Source of the DNA: a bacterium D16-56
GTDB lineage: Bacteria; Bacillota; Clostridia; Lachnospirales; Lachnospiraceae
Length of the DNA stretch: 64,000 bases
Assembly (NCBI GenBank): GCA_003611875.1
Contig: RAYY01000026.1
Location: 1-64,000, forward strand
Reading direction: 5' to 3'
In this document: one piece after another, positions 9,676-19,332 of the stretch
How the letters are laid out: each line of letters begins with the position of its first letter
How positions within the stretch are numbered: the stretch's first letter is position 1
Position numbers and translations under genes: made by a program
Notes under the pieces: generated by a model
Seen by the model: the letters and a program-made list of their open reading frames with translations, nothing else
Databases searched by the model: none
What the model was told of the DNA's origin: nothing

Positions 9676-10806
9676 ATGGTGAGAAAATTGAAAGAGAAAG
9701 AATTATTGTATATTACATTTATAAATATAGAATCACCACCAGATTCTGGTTCTGCTGTCAGGCCGCTGAAAATGCTGCAGGCATTTAAAGAACTCGGAGT
9801 ACAGGTAAAGGTAATCAGTGGTCAGACAAACCGGATACAAGAGCGAAAACTTGCAGTAAAGGAAGCGATGGATTATCTTAAGCTCCATAGTCCTGATTTC
9901 TGTTACATAGAGCCCCCGTCGGGACCTATGTTTTATAGCGGTGATTTAAATCTGATTCGTCTGCTGCATAGGCAAAACATTCCTACAGGATTATTTTACA
10001 GAGATGCATATTGGATGTTTCCTGAATATTCCTTTGAGACAAAGCTGTCTTTAATTAAATGGCTGAAATTCATTGTTATCAGAGCTATGCAGAAACATCA
10101 ACTAAAAATATTTACCAAATGTATTACTGTTATGTACTTTCCGTCCAAAACAATGTCTGGCTTTTTTAAATTGAAGCGAAAGGAGCTTCTTCCTCCTGGG
10201 TGTTTTCTTGCTGATACATATTGTAAAAAAGCGTTCAATAATCCATTACATTATATTTTTGTAGGAGGGGCAGCAATAAATCATGGTACTGTTTTAACAT
10301 TGGAAGCTTTTACAATGGCAAACAGGAAAGAAATTATTGCAACTTTGACTTACGTATGTCCAAAAGAACAGTGGAAAAGGTTAGGAATCAATGTACAAAA
10401 CTATCGTCCCTGGCTTACCCTGGTCCACACATCTGGCGATGAAAATCTAAAGATACTTTATGATAAAGCGGATGTAGCAATCCTTACCGCTCCGCGCACA
10501 ACTTATCGCGATTTTGCCGCTCCTATTAAACTAATGGAGTATTTATCATACTTAAAACCTATACTCGTTACAAATTGCACAGAAACTGCAAGGATTATTT
10601 CAGAGAATCATATTGGCTGGGTTGTTGAAGAAAACAGCCAGAGTATTTGCGATAAATTGCTTGAATTAGCAGATAATCCAGATGAAATCCACGAAATCAA
10701 AAAAGGAATTGAATCTGCTCGAGAAAAAAATCTATGGATCCACAGGGCTGAAAAAGTAATTTATGATTTAGATAATACTGTATCAAGCACTTTATCCACA
10801 GAATAA
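9676..10806 (+). CDS. Glycosyltransferase family 4
   Basis: This GT-B fold glycosyltransferase has 376 residues. The N-terminal domain reads SPPDSGSAVRPLKMLQAF, with the Gly/Ser loop that faces the acceptor. The C-terminal domain has YIFVGGAAINHGT and APIKLMEYLSYLKPILVTN, where the EX7E-like motif is reduced to a single clear Glu. It presumably adds one sugar to the lipid-linked repeat unit. Two starts are possible: ATG 9676, with no ribosome site, or TTG 9688, preceded by GGTGAG. The latter removes only four residues. Donor and linkage cannot be predicted. Confidence 0.8.
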   Translation: MVRKLKEKELLYITFINIESPPDSGSAVRPLKMLQAFKELGVQVKVISGQTNRIQERKLAVKEAMDYLKLHSPDFCYIEPPSGPMFYSGDLNLIRLLHRQNIPTGLFYRDAYWMFPEYSFETKLSLIKWLKFIVIRAMQKHQLKIFTKCITVMYFPSKTMSGFFKLKRKELLPPGCFLADTYCKKAFNNPLHYIFVGGAAINHGTVLTLEAFTMANRKEIIATLTYVCPKEQWKRLGINVQNYRPWLTLVHTSGDENLKILYDKADVAILTAPRTTYRDFAAPIKLMEYLSYLKPILVTNCTETARIISENHIGWVVEENSQSICDKLLELADNPDEIHEIKKGIESAREKNLWIHRAEKVIYDLDNTVSSTLSTE

Positions 10807-10838
10807 ATGAATAAAAAGAGTCTAGAAGGGATTAAAAA

Positions 10839-11912
10839 ATGAGAATTTTACACGGAATGAGCGATGTGGCAGGACAAGGCTCTTATTCTGTATTAGGCTT
10901 AAGACAGATCGGATGTGATGCTACCATAGCAGTATGGTGCAGAAATCCGTTTGGATATCCGGTTGATATTGATTTGAACATGACAAAAGATATAAAAAAG
11001 GATTTATGGGTTGTTCCTTTTTATTCTGTAAAGATGCTTTTTTTTGCAGTAAAAGCTTTTTTTAAATATGATTACTTTCATTTTCATTTTGGAAACTCTC
11101 TTTTACGTTATGGATTTGATCTGTTTTGGCTGAAATTAGCCAGAAAAAAATTTGTAATGGAGTATCATGGCGATGATATACGCTACACCTATAACAGAAA
11201 AAAGCCAAAATACTATCCATATGATGAACTCAAACCATTAAATTCAAGAAGAAAATGGTGCAATGATCGTATCCTCAAATATACAGATATTATTATTACC
11301 CATGATGAAGAACTTCGTCGTCACATTCCTGCTAAAAAGATCTATATTACCCCTTTGCGCATTGATGTGACCAAATTTCAGCCTCTCTATCCAAATCCAG
11401 ATATCGAAAAAATCATTATTGTACATGCCCCAAGTCATTTTGTTGGGAAAGGTTCAAAATACATTTTATCGGCAATTAAGGAGTTAAAGAAAAAGTATAA
11501 TTTTGAATTTATTTTGGTGGAAAATAAAAAACAAGATGAGGCAATTCAGATTTATAAGAAAGCAGATATTATCATTGATCAAATGTTTGCACAGACATAT
11601 GGTGTTTTTGCAATAGAAGCCATGGCTTTAGGAAAACCAATTGTTGGATATATATCGGATGAGTTTAGAAAAACTTTTCCAGAGGAATTACCAATCGTCA
11701 GTGCCAGTATTGATACCTTATATGATGTTCTTGAAAATCTAATACTGAATCATGAACTGAGAAGAAAACTGGGGATTGCCGGAAGAAAATATGTAGAGGA
11801 TTATCACGATTATCGTAAAGTAGCACAAGTGCAACTGGATATTTATCATCAGATTATAGAACCAATGTCAACCTTGGATTCATTCTTATACACAAAGTTA
11901 AAGGAGGTATAA
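10839..11912 (+). CDS. Glycosyltransferase, GT4-like
   Basis: This 357-residue protein starts MRILHGMSDVAGQGSYSV, like GT-B enzymes that begin with a short strand and Gly loop. The C-terminal half has IIVHAPSHFVGKGSKYIL, then DQMFAQTYGVFAIEAMALGK, which carries the EX7E-type donor-binding region. The ribosome site is GAAGGGA, 8 nt before the ATG. The gene ends 5 nt before asnB, and its last codons hold the AAAGGAGGT site that serves the TTG start of asnB. The acceptor is unknown. Confidence 0.78.
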   Translation: MRILHGMSDVAGQGSYSVLGLRQIGCDATIAVWCRNPFGYPVDIDLNMTKDIKKDLWVVPFYSVKMLFFAVKAFFKYDYFHFHFGNSLLRYGFDLFWLKLARKKFVMEYHGDDIRYTYNRKKPKYYPYDELKPLNSRRKWCNDRILKYTDIIITHDEELRRHIPAKKIYITPLRIDVTKFQPLYPNPDIEKIIIVHAPSHFVGKGSKYILSAIKELKKKYNFEFILVENKKQDEAIQIYKKADIIIDQMFAQTYGVFAIEAMALGKPIVGYISDEFRKTFPEELPIVSASIDTLYDVLENLILNHELRRKLGIAGRKYVEDYHDYRKVAQVQLDIYHQIIEPMSTLDSFLYTKLKEV

Positions 11913-11917
11913 AACAA

Positions 11918-13814
11918 TTGTGTGGTATTGCAGCTCTTTTTTCAAATAGGCAAGAGGATGAAGCCCTTATAAAAGGAATGACGGAGGTGGTTCGACATCG
12001 AGGACCAGACAATCAAAGGATTAAAGGAATATTTCATGATCAAACATGGCTGGGGCATTGCAGATTGTCGGTTATTGACACTTCGGTAAATGGGAATCAG
12101 CCAATGGAATATATGAACGGAAGGTATTGTCTGACCTATAATGGGGAAATTTATAATTATCTTGAATTGCGGCTTGAACTGGAAAAAATGGGATATTTCT
12201 TTCAGACGAAAACAGACAGTGAAGTAATACTCGCGGCATATGATAAATGGGGGGGGGGACTTTCTCAATCATTTTAATGGGATGTTTTCATTTGTTATTG
12301 TAGATTTGGAAAATCATACCTATTTTGCAGCAAGGGATCGGTTTGGCGTAAAACCTCTTTACTATTGGATCCCTTCCGATAAACGATATCTGGCAATTGG
12401 TTCTGAGATTAAGGAATTTACCGTTTTGCCTGGTTGGATTCCAAATGTGAATGGACAAAGAGCTTATGACTATTTAAAGTATGGATTGACAGATCACACA
12501 AAGGAAACCATGTTTCAAAATGTATTTCAGTTACGTGGCGGTGAGTATATACAGGGGACTTTGGATGCTCCAACAGAAAATATCAGGATCACTCGCTGGT
12601 ATCATCCCAAAATTCAGCCGCTTTCTATATCTTCTGCAGATGCAGAGCAACACTTCTTAGAATTATTTGAGGATGCTTGCAGATTAAGACTGCGCTCAGA
12701 TGTTGAATTGGGGTCTTGCCTTTCCGGTGGGCTGGATTCATCGTCCATCGTTTGTGTGGTAAATAATATCTTAAAGAAATCCAAATCTGCTCACATACAA
12801 AAAACTATATCTGCATTATCTTCAAATGCAAGGTGTGATGAAAGCGCTTATGTTCAATCGGTACTTCGGGCAAGGCAAATAGATGGATATTTTGTAGAAC
12901 CTTCTCCTGAAAATCTCTTGAATATTCACCGAAAATTAATTTGGCACCAGGATGAACCATTTGGGTCTACAAGTATTTTTGCACAATGGTGTGTGTTTCA
13001 AAAAGCAAAGGAGATGGGACTGACAGTTATGCTTGACGGTCAGGGGGCCGATGAGCTTCTGGCTGGGTATCATACTTTTTTTGCGCCTATGTTCGCATCG
13101 CTATTTACAAAATTTCAATGGAAAAAATTAGCCAATGAAATGGTGATGTGTAAAAAGCTCCATAACTATTCCTATTCTATTGCTTTAAGAGGTATATTTA
13201 ATACCTTTATGCCAGACAAGCTGTTAGAGTTTTCCAAAAAAATATATGGAAAGCAAGTGTATGGAAACAAATGGTTTTCACCAGAACGTTTAAAAGCAGA
13301 AGAAATTGCGCCAAAATATTACAGGGTTCAGAACCGTGCAAAAACGGTTTTGGAGTTGTCTCGCCAAAAGCTATATGATACAAATTTACCAATGCTGCTG
13401 CGATATGAAGATAGAAATTCTATGGCTCATTCCATCGAAAGCAGACTTCCATTTTTAGACTATAGGCTTGTTGAATGGCTTCAGTCACTCCCCGATGAGC
13501 AGAAACTATACAATGGTCAAACCAAAGTCGTAATGCGGGGAGCAATGAAAGGAATATTGCCAGAGAACGTTAGAATGCGGATGGATAAAATCGGATTTGA
13601 AACTCCGGAGGAAGTATGGGAAAAAGAACATCAAGAGGAATTTCGAAGGCTTATCCAATTTTCTATTGAGTCTGCCAATGGGATTATTACTAAAAATGCC
13701 GTTGATTTCTTTGAGAATATTTCTTCTCATCAAAAGCTGGATTTTTCTATATGGAGAATTATTAATTTTGGCGTGTGGTATGATTTATTTATTAATAAAA
13801 ATCCCAGCACTTAA
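11918..13814 (+). CDS. asnB: Glutamine-dependent amidotransferase, AsnB type (copy 1), split by a poly-G tract
   Basis: In polysaccharide loci, AsnB-type proteins often amidate uronic acids (WbpS is the known example). The start is TTG at 11918 with a strong AAAGGAGGT site. Cys2 of MCGIAALFSN is the glutaminase nucleophile, and RHRGPDN and TYNGEIYN follow. The frame breaks at G10 (12249-12258): upstream it reads AAYDKWGGG and stops at 12277, while downstream DFLNHFNGMFSF continues in the next frame to 13814 with the synthetase signature SGGLDSSS and LDGQGADELL. With nine G the join would be DKWGGDFLNHF, matching the family. So the gene is out of frame as written but otherwise intact, about 631 residues when ON. 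A second copy lies at 15592. Confidence 0.85.
12249..12258 (+). repeat. Poly-G tract G10 in asnB copy 1
   Basis: Ten G on the coding strand, starting inside a Trp codon. Nine (or 12) G would restore the frame, so ten leaves the glutaminase half alone. The putative phase-variable switch is OFF as written. Confidence 0.9.
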
Positions 13815-13857
13815 TATGGTAAAATGACTTGGCAAAAAAGAGAAAGGTACTACTGTC

Positions 13858-14400
13858 ATGACTAGAATATATATTCATCCAACAGCCGAAGTAAGTGAAA
13901 AAGCCTTCATAGGTGATGGAACAAAGATCTGGAATCAGGCACAGATCCGAGAGGGCGCTCATATTGGAATTGATTGTATTATCAGCAAGAATGTGTATAT
14001 CGATGAAAATGTTATAATCGGTTCACATGTGAAAATCCAGAATAATGTCAATGTATATCATGGAGTCACTATAGAAGATAATGTTTTTCTGGGACCTTCT
14101 ATGACCTTTACCAATGATATGTTTCCGAGGGCTTTTAATGCGGATTGGAAAGTGACAGAAACCCTTGTAATGCAAGGCGCATCTATTGGAGCCAACGCCA
14201 CCATAGTCTGCGGGGTGACGATTGGAGAATATGCTATGGTCGGAGGAGGCAGTACAGTAACAAAGGATGTACCAAAACAGGCATTAGTAGTAGGAAATCC
14301 AGCCCGCCAAATCGGGTGGGTGTGCAAGTGTGGAAAACGTTTAGACGATAAGAATATGTGTCCTGGTTGTGGAGAACAATATTCCCTTCCTGAAATCTAA
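13858..14400 (+). CDS. Left-handed beta-helix N-acetyltransferase, WbpD-like, with C-terminal zinc ribbon
   Basis: This 180-residue hexapeptide-repeat enzyme would acetylate the 3-amino group of UDP-2-acetamido-3-amino-uronic acid, the step after the WbpE-like aminotransferase. It begins YIHPTAEVSEKAFIGDGTKI, has repeats through SKNVYIDENVIIGSHVKIQNN, and has the WbpD-type loop GPSMTFTNDMFPRAF. It ends in a short Cys4 ribbon, CKCGKRL and CPGCGEQY, seen in many Firmicute members. It follows asnB by 43 nt. A close homologue lies at 21635, so the locus may contain two different acetylated amino sugars or a duplicate. Confidence 0.88.
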   Translation: MTRIYIHPTAEVSEKAFIGDGTKIWNQAQIREGAHIGIDCIISKNVYIDENVIIGSHVKIQNNVNVYHGVTIEDNVFLGPSMTFTNDMFPRAFNADWKVTETLVMQGASIGANATIVCGVTIGEYAMVGGGSTVTKDVPKQALVVGNPARQIGWVCKCGKRLDDKNMCPGCGEQYSLPEI

Positions 14401-14473
14401 CAATGTTAAAAAGGCAGGAAAATATAATCATATATTGATTCATGGTTCTTTGGATAATTAGGAGGAATAGAGA

Positions 14474-15536
14474 ATGCCCAAAACTCATAGATTATTTATG
14501 CTTGATATTATAAGAATATTATGCGCAGTACAGGTTGAAATGTATCACAGTATTACAATGTTCGGATGCAGTTATGGCAGATTCTTTACTGCCTTAATTC
14601 AATATCTTATTCAACCGGTAATGACTTGCTTCTTTATGATGTCAGGTTTTTCCATTTATTATATGTATCATAATACAAATATAATGGAAAAAAACAGATT
14701 GGTATTATTTTATTTAAAGCGAGCAGTGTCTATTCTTCCTTCCTACTATCTTGTACATATACTTTATGTATTTATTTATCCGAATACGCTTTCGGATTGG
14801 ATTGCATTAACTCCTATTGAATTGTTAGGAATTCAATCCTCTTATAATACTCTTTTTGGTATTCTCCATAATGGCGGGACATGGTTTATCTCCTGCATGT
14901 TGCTTAGCTATTTGTTTTATCCGATTATGCAGATGCTTTTAGCCTCTTTAAATCAGAACTTAAAATGGGGTATATTAGCTGTGCTCCTATTTATTCTGGT
15001 CTATTCCGATTATCTGGTTCTAAAATTTGGAATGCAGGGAAATTATTCAAACCCGATTTTTCGTATGATAGAGTTTTCATGCGGTGTTGTCCTAGGAGCT
15101 ATATGGTTGCCAAAAGAACATAGGTATGTGTGGGGGGGGTATTATTCTGCCTGTGTTTATAATATGGTTTTTGTTTTTAATAACTGAAATAAAACATAAT
15201 GGTTTAGTTAGCTTGTTCAGTCCCATTATAACAATACCTGTTATATGCGTTATATTTATTTTATCACTCTATATAAGAAATGTCAGACTTGAAAACAGTA
15301 AAATTCTGAATTTTTTAAGTTATATTTCCTATTTCTTTTTTTTGGCACAATTATTTTTATGGAAAGTGTCAGCGTCGGTGCTAAATGTAATAGGATTAGA
15401 AGGAAATAAAGCAAAAATTATTATTTCATTTATTTGCTGTTTTACTATGGCGGTTGCTGTAGGAGAATTATATGATAAGCCTGTAAAGAAGCTGTTAAAT
15501 CGTATTATCCGTCAACGTATAAAGATTGGAAGTTAG
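14474..15536 (+). CDS. Acyltransferase 3 family membrane protein, split by a poly-G tract
   Basis: This is a polytopic O-acyltransferase (OafA/WecH family) that would acetylate a glycan sugar at the membrane. The start has AGGAGGAATAGAG directly upstream. The N-terminus MLDIIRILCAVQVEMYHS holds the family's helix 1 with its Arg and His, and GGTWFISCML follows near residue 140. The frame breaks at G8 (15132-15139). Upstream reads YVWGGYYS and ends at 15187. The real continuation is GIILPVFIIWFLFLITE, running to 15536 with several more helices. Seven or ten G would join them as about 353 residues, the usual length. It is OFF as written. Confidence 0.82.
15132..15139 (+). repeat. Poly-G tract G8 in acyltransferase 3
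   Basis: Eight G after a T within a Trp codon, followed by TA. Seven or ten would be in frame. OFF as written. Confidence 0.88.
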
Positions 15537-15591
15537 TAAGGAAAGTTTCCAGGTTCAATAATAAATATTCAAAGATCAATAGGAGTCTAAA

Positions 15592-17426
15592 ATGTGTGGA
15601 ATTGCAGTGTTATTTAATTCATCAGGGATTCATGAAAATGATAAAAAGCTACTTGAAAACATGAGTGAAAGAATTAAGCATAGAGGCCCTGATGGAAAGG
15701 GCTTTTTTTATACCGCGAATCTTGGTATGGCACACCGCAGGCTTTCGATCATGGATATCAGTGAACACGGAAGCCAGCCAATGTCATATTTGGATCGTTA
15801 TACGATTGTGTATAATGGTGAAATTTATAATTATATTGAAATAAGAAGATCTCTTGAAAATAAAGGATACTGTTTTCAATCTAATACAGATACAGAAGTT
15901 CTGTTAGCTGCCTATGATTATTATGGGGCAGAATGTTTAAAGTTATTAAATGGAATGTGGGCATTTGCATTATTTGATAAAGAGACGAATCACTTGTTGG
16001 TCTCCAGAGACAGATTTGGTGTCAAGCCACTTTACTATTTCAAAAAAGAGCATTATTTTTTATTGGCATCAGAAATAAAGGCTATCTTATGTGATCCAAG
16101 TATTGAAAGAAAAACAAACAATGAAATTGTATCTGATTACTTAACGGACGGACTGTTAGACCATACAAATCACACCTTTTTTCAAGGAATAGAAAGATTT
16201 CCGTCAGGAACATATCTGTCTATTGATCTGAACCATCTACAGGTATGGGAATTTAAGGAATATTATAAAGCAAATTTTACACAAATAACTTCCAGTAAAA
16301 TAAATCAGATAGAGCTTGCAAAAAGATTTAGAAGATTATTTGATGATTCAGTAGAAAAAAGGCTTAGAGCGGATGTGAATGTAGGTTCTTGTTTATCGGG
16401 AGGTCTTGACTCAAGCGCCATTGTCACAGCCGTTTACAATATATATAAGAAAAAGGAGAAGGAACAACATACCTTCTCTTTTTGCCCGTCAGATAAAAGA
16501 ATAAGTGAGAAGTCATACATGGATGATGTTCTCCTCAATAAAAATATTAATTCTCATATTATAGATGATAAGAAAATAGCGATAACCCGTGATTTCGAAA
16601 CCCTTATAGATATACAAGATGAACCTTTTGGATCTATGAGTATATATGCCAGTTATCTCGTGTATAAATGTGCGGGGGGGGTACTCCCCGTATAACTGTA
16701 TTATTAGATGGACAAGGAGCCGATGAAATCTTATGCGGATACAGAAAGTCCAGAATATATTATATTAAAGAGTTGATGAAGGAAAAACACTACTTTACTG
16801 CTGGCAAGGAATTGATACTGTCAATCAGTCAGTTAAGAACAACAAATTCTGTTAAAGGTGATTTGAGGAAAATAAAAAACATATTTTCCCGGTCAAAAGG
16901 CGCTGATTCAAGAAGTAAATATTTAACATCAGAATTTTTGCATTTTTATTCCAGATCCTCCGTCTATACTAATGATAATTTTCAAAATTTAGATGTTAAT
17001 AGTATTTCATTACCAGTTTTGCTTCGATATGCAGATCGAAACTCCATGGCTTCTTCTGTGGAAAGCAGGCTTCCGTTTCTTGATTTCAGGCTTGTTGATT
17101 TATGTTCTAAGATTCCTTTATCCATGAAAATAAAAAATGGTTATTCTAAATATATTATGAGATTGTCTCTGGATATGCCGGAATCCATCAGAAGGAGAAA
17201 AAGTAAATATGGATTTTTTGTACCAGAGAAAATGTGGCTCAGAAATAATGAGAACTATTTTAAAACATATTTTAATTCCCCCAATTTTAGAAGCTCAAAA
17301 TTTATTGACAGACTTACTATACTTAATGATTGGGATAGCTTAATGAGTGGACAGGATGAGGCATTTTTGTTTCGGGCAATATGCTTAGAGGCTTGGATGA
17401 GACATTTTAATGTACAATCATCATGA
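15592..17426 (+). CDS. asnB: Glutamine-dependent amidotransferase, AsnB type (copy 2), split by a poly-G tract
   Basis: This is a second AsnB-type amidotransferase with an ATG start and AGGAG 7 nt upstream. MCGIAVLFNSSG gives the nucleophile Cys2. KHRGPDGKG, VYNGEIYNY, RDRFGVKPLYYF and SGGLDSSA are all present before the break. G8 (16674-16681) shifts the frame within the synthetase domain: upstream ends CAGGVLPV at 16695, and the continuation is TPRITVLLDGQGADEILCGY to 17426. Six or nine G would restore an enzyme of about 611 residues. As written the protein would have an intact glutaminase and a truncated synthetase, so it should be inactive. It is only moderately similar to copy 1, so the two probably amidate different residues. 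Confidence 0.85.
16674..16681 (+). repeat. Poly-G tract G8 in asnB copy 2
   Basis: Eight G spanning a line of Gly codons, followed by TAC. Six or nine would be in frame. OFF as written. Confidence 0.88.
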
Positions 17427-17453
17427 ATTTATCTTGGAGGAGAAAATGCTACA

Positions 17454-19331
17454 ATGTTGGCAAGCATGATTCAAATAATAATTATATTTACTGGAAGCGC
17501 AGTGGGAGCTTCCTTTTTTCAGAAAAAGTCCGAAGAATTGATACCCATTACAATTATGATGATATCTTGTATATTGTTTATTTTTGGATTTTGGGGAAAT
17601 TTGAGAGCAGGGCTTTATTTTGTATGTGTTTTATCCATAATACTATATGTTCTGTCTGCTTTTCAAGTTATACGTACAAAATCGTATATGCCTACATTAC
17701 AATGTTTCATATCTCCTTGTGCAATCATTTTTCTGATTCTTTGTGTCATTTTGGCCTATTTGAATTATGGAAAATTAGCGGCAGAATGGGATGAATTTTC
17801 CCATTGGGCAGATAGTGTGAAGGCAATGGTTCACATCAACGACTTTATAACAAATCCCCTGTCTCATTCGGGGCATAAAAGCTATCCTCCGTCAATGACA
17901 TTATTTCAATATTTTAGTGTCAAACTAGATCAAAAAATAATGCCCAATAATAAATTTGCTGAGTGGAAATTATTTTATTCTTATCAAGTGTTTTCTCTTT
18001 CTATGTTTTTACCACTCCTCAAATTTATTTCATTAAAAAAACCGATTGAAGCATTGGTTACAATTTGCACTGTTTGTCTGATTCCGCTTTTCTTTTATGA
18101 TAATTTCTATTATTCCATTTATATTGATGCATTTTTAGGTATTATGGCAGGATGTGCATTTGCTTCTATTCTTTTTTTGGAAAAAAAAGATGCTTTATAT
18201 AATATTTATATTACTTTAAATTGTATTGTCCTTGTTTTGGCAAAAGAGGTAGGTTTATATTTTGCGATTTTTACAGCACTAGCCTTTTTAATAGATAAAG
18301 TTAATTCTAAGAAACTAATATCCTCTTGTTTTCCGCTATTTGCCATAATCGTTTCCAAAGCAATGTGGAATCAGGTAGTTGCAAGAATAGGGGGATCTGC
18401 AAATAAGTCAAAAGCAATTAATATTTTCGAATATATGAATATGTTCTTTCTACATCAGGATACAACCTATAAACAGACAGTTGTGGAGAATTTCAGAACA
18501 GCCTTTTATGAAAAAACAATAAGAATTGGCACCACAAATATTCAGGTAAGTTACTTTGGAATAGCAGTTTTATTAATAGCTTTACTATATATTATGTATC
18601 ATTTCTATTCCAAACACCCCATTCTTTTAGAAAATACCAGTAACAAAAATATTTATGTCTTCATAGTATTACATTTTATATTATATATTTTTTTCCTTGG
18701 TGCATCGTATGTCTACAATTTTGTTGAGCGGGAAGGATTAATTCTTGCTTCATATGACAGATATATAAGAATATCCTATTTGTCTGTGTGGGTTCCGCTC
18801 ATAATTGGTTTACTCCTTGCAATTACAAAAGTAAATTTCACAATCAATAAAAATCTAATATTTGTATCATTGTTTGCGTTTGTTTTGCTAATTAGTCCTA
18901 TGCAAAGCGTTTCTATCTTTGCAAACCATGTTACCGTCCGGGCTTCGCAAAATATTCGCAATCGATATTCAATTATAATTGAAAAAATAGAAAAAAACTG
19001 TAAAGAAAATGAAAAAATATATTTTATTTCCCAAGGAAATGATGGTTACGATATTTCCAATACAAGATTTAGCGTAAGGCCTGCGTGGATATATGACGGC
19101 TTCAGCTTAGGTGGGCCATTTTATGACGGTGATATATGGTCAAAACAATTAACTGTGGAGGAATGGAGAAATACTTTATTCGAGGATGACTGTGATTATG
19201 TTGCAATATATCGGTTAAATGATTATTTTTATCAAAACTATAGTTCTATTTTTCAAAATGCCGATGAGATCTGCGAAAATGAACTCTATAAATTTGATAA
19301 AAAGAAGAAGCTGCTAAGGAGATGTGACTAA
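17454..19331 (+). CDS. Large polytopic membrane protein, possible GT-C glycosyltransferase
   Basis: This 625-residue protein has about 12 hydrophobic helices and a hydrophilic C-terminal domain of roughly 130 residues. After the third or fourth helix comes AEWDEFSHWADSVKAM, followed by HKSYPPSM. An acidic pair in an early extracytoplasmic loop is typical of GT-C enzymes (PMT and ArnT types), which use polyprenyl-phosphate sugars outside the membrane. The next gene is a polyprenyl-phosphate GT2 with a GtrA domain, exactly the partner such an enzyme needs. The start is ATG 17454, with GGAGGA about 12 nt upstream. Specific function is unknown. Confidence 0.65.
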   Translation: MLASMIQIIIIFTGSAVGASFFQKKSEELIPITIMMISCILFIFGFWGNLRAGLYFVCVLSIILYVLSAFQVIRTKSYMPTLQCFISPCAIIFLILCVILAYLNYGKLAAEWDEFSHWADSVKAMVHINDFITNPLSHSGHKSYPPSMTLFQYFSVKLDQKIMPNNKFAEWKLFYSYQVFSLSMFLPLLKFISLKKPIEALVTICTVCLIPLFFYDNFYYSIYIDAFLGIMAGCAFASILFLEKKDALYNIYITLNCIVLVLAKEVGLYFAIFTALAFLIDKVNSKKLISSCFPLFAIIVSKAMWNQVVARIGGSANKSKAINIFEYMNMFFLHQDTTYKQTVVENFRTAFYEKTIRIGTTNIQVSYFGIAVLLIALLYIMYHFYSKHPILLENTSNKNIYVFIVLHFILYIFFLGASYVYNFVEREGLILASYDRYIRISYLSVWVPLIIGLLLAITKVNFTINKNLIFVSLFAFVLLISPMQSVSIFANHVTVRASQNIRNRYSIIIEKIEKNCKENEKIYFISQGNDGYDISNTRFSVRPAWIYDGFSLGGPFYDGDIWSKQLTVEEWRNTLFEDDCDYVAIYRLNDYFYQNYSSIFQNADEICENELYKFDKKKKLLRRCD

Positions 19332-19332
19332 A

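Noticed and set aside
13597-13827. A 76-residue plus-strand reading frame
   Set aside because: It overlaps the conserved end of AsnB in another frame and has no independent support.
17423-17794. A 123-residue plus-strand reading frame
   Set aside because: It is a shadow of the 625-residue membrane protein gene, which has a proper ribosome site and membrane helices.
18176-18200. Runs of A or T of eight or more as additional contingency tracts
   Set aside because: Such runs are expected in DNA this AT-rich, the genes are in frame, and no strand or gene-class bias was seen.
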